Positions 56,686 to 64,000 of a stretch of 64,000 bases of DNA are shown in pieces; position 1 is the first letter of the stretch; each line of letters starts with the position of its first letter. Source of the DNA: Micropterix aruncella (lineage: Eukaryota > Arthropoda > Insecta > Lepidoptera > Micropterigidae). The notes beneath the pieces were generated by a model. The model searched no databases, was not told the origin of the DNA, and saw only the letters and a program-made list of their open reading frames with translations. The position numbers and the translations under genes were made by a program. Where the stretch lies: positions 20,206,261 to 20,270,260 of the forward strand of contig OX155963.1 of NCBI GenBank assembly GCA_944548615.1. Reading direction: 5' to 3'.

Positions 56686-58525
56686 AAAGTTTATGTTTAA
56701 GAATTTAATATTTATTTCTGGATATCCTGATTTCAAAGTTTTTGTATTTTCTACTCCCAGGTGGGCAAAAGATAAAATACATTCATCGGATTAGATATAT
56801 ACTTGCATACTGATAAAAGACAATGGCTCCTGCTGTCCCTATTTCAACCCTGAGTGCGCTGGTCACAGCCAAAGTCATCGTCATCAGCGATATCAGCTTT
56901 CATCCTAAAGCTTCGTCGATTTCTTGGTTTCGTTGCTCCTCATTACCAAATGTTTCTTTATTCAGGGCGACAGTAGTCCCAACGATAGGAGGTTGACTGG
57001 TTTCGGATTTTTTATTGCTGATGGTGGTCAGAATGGTGATTTTATTTAAGTGCTTTTTCGAAGATATTACTTTTTGAAATATTTCTCCGTTGTTGAGATA
57101 AGGGAAACGATCCAGGTCCTCTTTTGTATACCTGCTATAGTAACATTGAGAATTATGCAGATTATGTTATATCGTTGAACACATTATGTTATATCGTTGT
57201 TCGATGCAGATTTTTAAAATATCAGCAAACTTTGAGCACAGATACTTCTTTTGAGATACGAGTCAAGTTGGTAAGTTAATGTGAAAGATTTTGGTATATT
57301 TATTTATTTATTTATTTAGAATAATTGATACACAAACAATACTCTAACAAATACAATAATTATTACTAATATTTTTACATAATTTCTTATTAAAGCATAA
57401 TATTTTATGTGTACTCCGCATGCTGAATTGGTAATTGCTTATGTGCCGTTTAAATGACGACTCATAAAAAAGTATAAATATAAAAACTATTATTATAAAA
57501 GTTATTAATATCGATATTATAATAAAAAAATATTGTATGTATATAGTGACAGAAAATTACCCATAAATAAAATAACGATTCAGTGGACCGTTAAATTACA
57601 GTAAGAAGAAATAAAAAGAGATGCTTAAAACTATAAAAATTATAATATCGAAAACAACCAAATACTGGTATTTTGATTGTAATAAAACGATTCGTGAAAT
57701 GGTAAATATTTGTCCGATATTCTGGTATTTCGATATACAGGAATTCCGACATTGCATTCCCTATTGAGAACTAATTCAGTCAGAACTGAGACGTCACCAA
57801 TAGTGACACATATATGCACATACCTATTTACAGTCACGTGTCATATGGAAGCTTACTAAGTTTGGTCACAGTTGGAGTATATGGTAGATGCATGCTAACT
57901 GGCGGAAACCTTGTTAACTCTCACCCAGGCCGAGCGCTCGCATGGACAACTTTGGTATCGTATTAAATTTAACTTTCAACTGGGTTAAAGTTACGTAAGT
58001 GTAACTTTGATGCGATCCAGGATTGAATTATTTTCCCAACTCTACCAAAATGGCTCATATTGGAATGTATTTGGACAGTTACAACAAGATTGCTATAATT
58101 AATTAAATTGTATTCTTTTATTTAAAAAAAACATTTTTCGTAAATATAAACATTTTAAAGGACTATGGCTGCCATGCGAGCGATTAGATAAGCATAAAAT
58201 ACCCGCATGCCCCACTCTCCCCTCTACGCCCAGAGGGGCTCCTCTGGGGGATTCCGAATCCATCATGAGATCAGTTCGACAGTACCATATTATTGTATTG
58301 TCATCAGAACTACATACAGCTGCCAATTTTCATGACGCTACGATCCTTGGAAGATGGTTAATCATAATCATAAGTTTTTTATTCAAAATAGTACGAAATC
58401 GTAACTTTTTGACGTCAATAATGCATAGGTACAAACATACATAAATGATAAAAAATTAAGATATTGTGACATTATAACAAATTATTGTGATATATAACGT
58501 GATATTAATAATCGAGGTAACCATT
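56686..58525. other. AT-rich region, no gene recognised
   Basis: A (TTTA)n run at about 57300. A GC-rich word at about 58200-58250 (CCCAGAGGGGCTCCTCTGGG) recurs inverted at about 60407-60437. No protein family seen. Confidence 0.35.
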
Positions 58526-59265
58526 TTATTTCCAAGGGTCTTTGTCGTCTAGATAATCATTTATTTTATAGTAGCCCTTTGAGTACAGCTTCTTCTTAAT
58601 AAATGACTTAAATTGTATCACAGATAAATTTTGCATTTTTACTGGGACTTTATTGTAGAAGCGTATACATTGCCCTTTGAATGATTTTGTGGTTTTGGAG
58701 AGTCGACTTTTATGGTCAGCAAGTTTATTTTTATTTCTAGTATTGACACCATGCCTATCAGAGTTTTTTAAAAACAGTTCTTTATTTGTATGCACATACA
58801 TTAAGTTTTCATAGATGTAATGAGATGCAAGTGTCAAAATATTGATTTCTTTAAATTTTCCGCGTAACGACTGTCTAGCACCCAATTTATAAATAGCGCG
58901 GATGGCTCGTTTCTGTAGTATAAATATTTTATCAGCGTCAGCAGCATGACCCCACAGCAAGATGCCATACGACATCAAGCTGTGAAAATAGCTGAAGTAA
59001 ACCAGCCTCGCGGTGTCTATATCTGTTAAATTACGAATTTTTTTTACAGCATATGCCGCAGAACTTAGCCTGTCGGCCAATTTCTTAATGTGTGGGCCCC
59101 ATTGTAGCTTTTTATCTAAAGTGATACCAAGGAATACAGTGGAATCGACCAGTTCTAGGCGCTCATTTTTTATTATAATATTTGGCCCTATTTGCTTTAC
59201 GTTTGGAAGTGAGAATTGAGAAATTGTTTAAAGTGAGTTAAATTAGTTACCTTAGATTCCATTAC
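58526..59265 (-). pseudogene. Jockey/CR1-like LINE, RT C-terminal region
   Basis: Minus frame from about 59215 (F-L-G-I-T-L-D-K-K-L-Q-W-G-P-H-I) runs without stop through R-L-V-Y-F-S-Y-F-H-S-L-M-S-Y-G-I-L-L-W-G and G-Q-C-I-R-F-Y-N-K-V-P to D-K-D-P-W-K and a stop at 58526, about 230 codons. This is the C-terminal third of a LINE reverse transcriptase, the best preserved LINE piece here. A frame change near 59210 separates it from the upstream E-S-K-V-T-N-L-T-H-F-K-Q-F. The catalytic F-A-D-D region is not present. Confidence 0.85.
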
Positions 59266-59544
59266 ATAGTTAGTTACATACAGGTCGACCTAATAAAAGC
59301 GCGTTAATAACATATCCCTTCGTCAATTTCTTAGTTAATCTGATAAACTCTATATGTAGTTGGTCTCTAAGTTCTGTTAAACATTCATAAGTAAATAAAA
59401 GTTAAACTATTTGGTCTATCAACAGAAACAATATTTTTTATGCTTATGTAGGTTATTAGTAAAAACCAAGTATCATACGTCTATTCAAAATGGCTTCTAC
59501 GATTTCTAATGCAGGAACTTAACCTACGAGAACCAGTCGTCGAT

Positions 59545-59765
59545 TAAACCACATTCGTGACTATTTCTGCCGCTGTTTCCGTTAGGGATTTTTTAGAGTC
59601 CATTGTGTTGCTCCTTAGCACAGATTTTTCCTCCAAATAGGTCTATATATTGAATCCAATCCAAAGAATTGAGGTATGGACTGGATGACGGCAATTCTTC
59701 GTGACTAGTGAAGTCAATATTTTTGTTAGCTAACCACTTTTGGGTAGTTTGGCCCTGTTGATCGG
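59545..59765 (-). pseudogene. mariner-family transposase C-terminal relic
   Basis: Q-K-W-L-A-N-K-N-I-D-F-T-S-H-E-E, P-S-S-S-P-Y-L-N-S-L-D-W (normally P-D-L-N-P-L-D-Y) and C-A-K-E-Q-H-N, then a frame slip to K-S-L-T-E-T-A-A-E-I-V. The Asp of S-P-D is Tyr here, so the catalytic site is lost. A different lineage from the 44008-44289 relic. Confidence 0.7.
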
Positions 59766-59913
59766 AGCAGAGTCCGGTAGGAAGACCATTGCGTCCTTTT
59801 AGAAGACTAATGCATATCTCTGACAAAACAATCTGACAAACTACAGTCAGCTGACTATATAAATAGTAACGCTGGTGAATAGGGTGAACATTATGAACTA
59901 GAAAAATCGAAAA

Positions 59914-60006
59914 AATCGGTTGTGTCACCCTACAAACTTTCCCGGCATAAAACTATGGACCGATTTCATGTAAATATTAATTTAAGATATAAAATCGATG
60001 AGCGCT
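59914..60006 (+). repeat. dispersed repeat shared with 50062-50155
   Basis: ACTTTCCCGGCA and AATCGATGAGCGC words in the same order. Likely a transposon end. Confidence 0.45.
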
Positions 60007-60117
60007 CTCTCTCGGCCGGCGATAGAGCCCGGTCTCGGGCGGCGCGGTTCGTTTCTCAGCTAAGAGCTAGATTGGGCCAGGCCTCAACAGTGAGCGTTAA
60101 TCGTTAATAGCGTGTAG

Positions 60118-60390
60118 CTTCTATATGAGATATTCCAAACCATAATTTCACAATGTGATTTGGGCTCAACAAGGCATATGTATACCAAATTTCAGGTCTT
60201 AAAGTCCCATATTTCGAGATTAAAATATGACTAGTGCGCCCCCTGGTGGACCGATTTTAACCACAACCTTTTCAACTCTTGCCAAGACCAAATGATGCCT
60301 GCATGCCAAATTTCAGCTTAATCGGATTAAGCATTTAGGCGCTATTGTGGATGACTACAAACAGACACACTGTAAGACGTCCATCTGGAA
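60118..60390 (+). repeat. dispersed repeat with CACA tail, copy 4
   Basis: TATTTCGAGATTAAAATATG, GCGCCCCCTGGTGG, ATGCCTGCATGCCAAATTTC, then a short ACAGACACAC tail. Confidence 0.7.
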
Positions 60391-60632
60391 ATAATCCTAA
60401 TCGTCTCAGAGGAGCTCCCTTGGGCGTAGAGGGGAGAGATGAATCAATCTGACCATTTGTTTCGAGTGCTTTATTGCATACACTGTCTACTGATTAATTT
60501 TCAGCTTTTCCAAAAACTTTAGGGGTACTAATTAAAATTACAACTTTCCTAATACGCCAGCACCAGGTGTCCCGAAATCTGGCCTGTTGACTGTAACCCG
60601 GCATTCTACGGGCAAAATACTGTCTGATCTGC

Positions 60633-61740
60633 AGGGCGATTTTGTAACTTTAGCGTTCTCAATTGGTTTCGCTATCGCGCTGACTTAGCTAACTATAACT
60701 AGCGGCCGAATTTATAACTTCGTTTTCACATCGAAATGACGTCACTATCCGAACCGAAACGAAAAAGCGAAACGTCTTTTTAATGATTGAGGATGACGTT
60801 TTTCTTCTATGATCTATGCGCGAAACGTCAATTTTATGAATGATTTGACGTCTCTCTTCTATAATCTCTGTGCGCAGCCGTTTTCGTGCGATTTTGTAAT
60901 TTTTATTCGAAACGTCCTTCCCAATTTCGTTTCGCTAACTTTGGTTTCGTTTCGCTAACTTTTCGGCAGCTTTAAAGGTAACGTAAACTTTTGTGTCTTT
61001 CGTATTTGATTACTTAAAAATCACAAATATGAGTAATTATGTGTTTTGTGACGAAAGCTTTTACGAAAAACATCTACATACGTACTTGTGATATCAACTC
61101 AAACTACAAAGTTACATATATTTTTTTTCCAATCTTTGGTAGCACCTTCAGCATCGGCGTTCAGCACTGCTGACAGCTGCATCCAAAGGTTTTTGCTTTT
61201 TTTCTTCCCATCCGCGCCTATGATTCTCCTTTTCGCTAAATCTATATGCCGGTCCATAAAAACCAGCACGGTTTCTTGCTGCAACAAGCTCATTCGCGAC
61301 CTGGCGGAACTTATTTTGTATACGCACGAGAACACGGAGCACTGGCTGTCCAACGGCACCACAACGAATGAATCCCGAAATAGTATACATCGCATTGCTG
61401 CATTATGATGTCGACAGCAAAATAACGGGATTCGCGATAACTCGTGGGAATGGCGAAATAATAGGCGAAGGAATCGTATATCGATGGCGAAATCGCCTTC
61501 CTTTTTGAGTTTCAACACATCGCACCGCGCAGTTGACAGTTTGACGTTTAACATTGAATGAAAACCAATGCGATGTTGCCAATTTTATCTCGTTTAATAG
61601 TAAAATTAGCGTAACGAAGTGTCTTTTTTACAAAATCGGCCGATACGAGATATTATGTTTCATTTCGCTAAAATCATTTTCGAAGCGTAACGTTTCAGTT
61701 CGTTTCGAGTTTTTAGCCATGGAAATATAAAATCGCCCTG
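60633..61740 (-). mobile_element. PIF/Harbinger-type element, longer form (1108 bp)
   Basis: CAGGGCGATTTTGTAACTTT at the left, TATAAAATCGCCCTG at the right, CTG on both sides (60630-60632, 61741-61743). It shares both ends and interior blocks with 25017-25516 but keeps extra sequence including a Myb-like coding piece. No transposase (DDE nuclease) is seen, so it depends on a relative. Confidence 0.85.
61099..61300 (-). pseudogene. Myb/SANT-like accessory-gene fragment of Harbinger element
   Basis: Minus frame E-T-V-L-V-F-M-D-R-H-I-D-L-A ... K-N-L-W-M-Q-L-S-A-V-L-N-A ... T-K-D-W-K-K. Spacing of W, L-N and W-K-K fits the Myb/SANT-like DNA-binding proteins that PIF/Harbinger elements encode beside their nuclease. 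Only the first two-thirds of the domain remain before unrelated sequence. The upstream part of the same frame (61554-61300) is not recognised. Confidence 0.55.
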
Positions 61741-61759
61741 CTGAAAGTATCAGTTTTCC

Positions 61760-61955
61760 AAAAGTCTTGCGCTTTTTTGTCGCTGGCTCCCCGACTATTC
61801 GTCGCGATTCCTTTGACCCGTGCCCAAAAAACCGCCCCCGACGCGAGCGCCGCGAACTGCGAGACGAGGCGCGAGACGAGACGCGGGTGCCCGTTCACAC
61901 TCTCGTCTCGCGCTTCGTCCCGCGTCTCGCCTCGCGCCTCGCGCGAGAGTGTAAA
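61760..61955. mobile_element. GC-rich hairpin MITE remnant
   Basis: GAGACGAGGCGCGAGACGAG against CTCGTCTCGCGCTTCGTC and TCGCCTCGCGCCTCGCGCGA, with the terminal GAGAGTGTAAA as in 14524-14703. One end is unclear. Confidence 0.5.
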
Positions 61956-62046
61956 TCAGCTATTACAATTCCGACGATAGCGCTGTAACCGCGAACGCAG
62001 AGTGCTCGTGCACTCGGCTCAGATCAATTGTTTTACGGTCGAATAT

Positions 62047-63109
62047 AAGGATGGGCCATTTAAAAATTTTAAATTTGAATCGGCTATAAAAAAAATTTTT
62101 TTTTTTTCAAAAAACTTGTTTTATTTGATAGGTTGAACTTTGACATTTAAGAATGAAACAAGATATCATTCAAATGACCGCCACAGCTGGCCCGACAGTA
62201 CTCCATCCGATCGACCCAATTTTCAAGTACTTTTTCAATTGTTCCGGCTTGAATTGTATTATGTAATATATATACAAAATTTAATTTGTTTTTTTTCTGA
62301 CACAACCGTGGCACTTCAATAAGACTCAGGAAATAAGCTCGCCTTATCACAAGCGTGCCTAGCAAGGCGGGCTCGGTTTCACTTTACTTGGCACATTAGG
62401 AATACAAACTTTAACAAATAATTTATGCACAATTTGGCCTGGGCACATACAGATGTATGCCTAAATTTAGAAGCATATAGCGGTATTTTCTGGGTTGTAC
62501 ATTATATTTCTTTTGTGCTACTGCGTTTGAATGTATATGTAACGAATAAATAAATAAATTAATTAATAATTTTTTTGAATGGCAACTTCGATTTCGTGTT
62601 TCAAGGCCTAAATTGTCTCTAAATGGTTAGCCTAACATTTATCCTTAAAGGCTCCGTACAGAAAATAGTCCCACGGATTCAAATCACAGTTTCGAGGCGG
62701 CCAATAATTAATTGATATCAGAATTTCGGATGATTATTCGCTTTTTCGAAAACTGTGCCCGTAAGTTCGATTGTTACGTTGGCTGTGTGGCAAGTTGCGC
62801 CGTCCCGTTCAAACCAAACGTCTTTCGTGTCATCCTCTTCCACTTTTGGAAACAAAAATTCGTTGAGCATGGCACGGTAACGCTCGCCATAGACCGTAAC
62901 TGTGGCTCCTTAATCATTTTCAAAGAAATGGAAGTAAGTTTTTAATATTCCCCAGTTTTGTTCGAGTGTATATAGCGTCCCATTTTGCAAATGTCAAACA
63001 TAAAATTTATTTTCTGTCGATAAATGAATACGATAATGAATCATTTTACCTTTTAACAACAAAGGAATCGGTAGTTCAAATTTAAAACGTTAGATGGCCC
63101 ACCCGGTAC
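62047..63109 (-). mobile_element. Tc1/mariner-like transposon with internally deleted transposase and an insertion
   Basis: Ends GGATGGGCCAT...AAATTTGAA and TTCAAATTT...ATGGCCCACCCGG are inverted repeats of about 30 bp. On the minus strand, about 62975: T-L-E-Q-N-W-G-I-L-K-T-Y-F fused to Y-G-E-R-Y-R-A-M-L-N-E-F and V-W-F-E-R-D-G-A-T-C-H-T-A (D-G-A with catalytic Asp), then P-P-R-N-C-D-L-N-P-W-D-Y-F-L in another frame. After about 360 bp of foreign AT-rich sequence comes E-K-V-L-E-N-W-V-D-R-M-E-Y-C-R and G-G-H at 62147-62260. The N-terminal DNA-binding part and first catalytic Asp are deleted. Confidence 0.75.
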
Positions 63110-64000
63110 TATTCAAACCAAGTCTTTCACCACCCCTCAAATTAAACCGCAAATGGAGTCAGAAGAATATGAATTACAGACCTATCTCCCGCCTAAAACA
63201 ACCAAAACCATCATCTCTAAAAGACTAAAACGGCTAGGATAGCATGTGTAAACCCCTGTTATAGTGCGCGGCTAACGCGGCTTGGCTTCAAGAAATCGGT
63301 TAGTCAACGTAGCTTCGCGTAGCCTTATCGTACCTACTGATCCAGTACGATAAAGATGTGGTGTGCACCTATCAATAAATGTTTACACTTTGTAAATCAA
63401 TAAAAAGCATTTCTGTGGTCGATTACTAACTTTAGGTTTATCATTTCATTTATTTTTTTATTCGCAATTACAAGTACTACAAAATTAGAAAATTATAACG
63501 TTTATTGGGTTATTACCACCCGACTAGAAATACATATCTTGATTTATTATTAAACCTTAATAAGAACTAGAAAAAAATAAAAGTAATAGTAATTAAAAGT
63601 ATATTATAAAATGGTAGAATATTTTAAAAATTTTACAATATTCTAGTATAGGCTGGGTAAACTTTCAAAATCTCAAAGTTTTGTAATATGACTGAGTTTT
63701 GTAAACTCCTCACATTTCTCTATGGTTTTATTGTGAAGGCAACGTCTCACCGATTCCTGACACTGAAGATACGTTAGGTCCATGTTCTGTTCGACTGAAG
63801 TCTGTATAAGTATTGAAAATCATGATTGGTTTGGCACTGTTCGTCGGTTGCACTGTCTTGTGTCGTGGTGAATCTAGCCGGATCCACTATAGTCTAATAA
63901 TTTTTTGTCATGGTAGTCAGTACAATAGTATCATAGTATCCTGATAGACACCGTGCTTCTGCGGAGAGGTCCCTAATTTTGGTAAATGATTCCCAAGGCC
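63110..64000. other. AT-rich end of window, no gene recognised
   Basis: Nothing assignable on either strand. Confidence 0.4.

Overview
The window is AT-rich, repeat-dense eukaryotic DNA, most likely from an insect and probably a moth or butterfly. Signs are Helitrons with lepidopteran-type ends, several chitin-less but insect-type LINE reverse-transcriptase tails, Tc1/mariner relics, PIF/Harbinger elements with CTG target duplications, and a P-type THAP transposase gene with short phase-1 introns. No convincing conserved host protein gene is visible. Almost everything recognisable is a transposable element, intact or decayed.

Central structure (8297-31082). Two 1783-bp LTRs with no indel or visible substitution between them, flanked by a 4-bp AAAG target duplication, mark one young Ty3/gypsy-type insertion read on the minus strand. 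Its coding part is a deletion derivative in which a gag-like N-terminus runs into integrase. Its 3' untranslated region is interrupted by a 15.4-kb DNA element (10394-25760). That element has 39-bp terminal inverted repeats (36/39 matched, ends CA...TG), a 7-bp target duplication TCTAAAC, and repeated GCCATCT-like motifs in both subterminal regions. It holds an apparently intact three-exon THAP/P-element transposase gene (17482-20774). It also holds much older cargo: a decayed opposite-strand THAP9-like transposase (22625-24071), a THAP fragment with a lost zinc ligand (13518-13766), Helitrons, tandem repeats, nested MITEs and a Harbinger element. At 14478-14506 a 15-bp remnant of the same terminus lies between 7-bp repeats, as expected of an excision footprint. 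The best reading is a giant cargo-carrying P-type transposon that jumped recently into a recent LTR retrotransposon.

Left of this (1-8296) are LINE 3' ends, a TIR family with ends ACACGACTGCC, AT-rich sequence and a possible tiny two-exon gene just before the LTR. Right of it (31083-64000) are LINE remnants, a CpG-rich AAACGCG inverted-repeat element, and a cluster (37-52.5 kb) of a roughly 0.7-kb structured non-coding repeat that carries retroposition-type target duplications but has no poly(A). Also present are mariner and Tc1-like relics, an 89-bp perfect palindrome, two further Helitrons, and a 1.1-kb Harbinger element that keeps a Myb-like fragment and is the longer relative of the one inside the giant element.

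Boundaries, splice sites and family names come from reading the sequence by eye; database identity was not tested.
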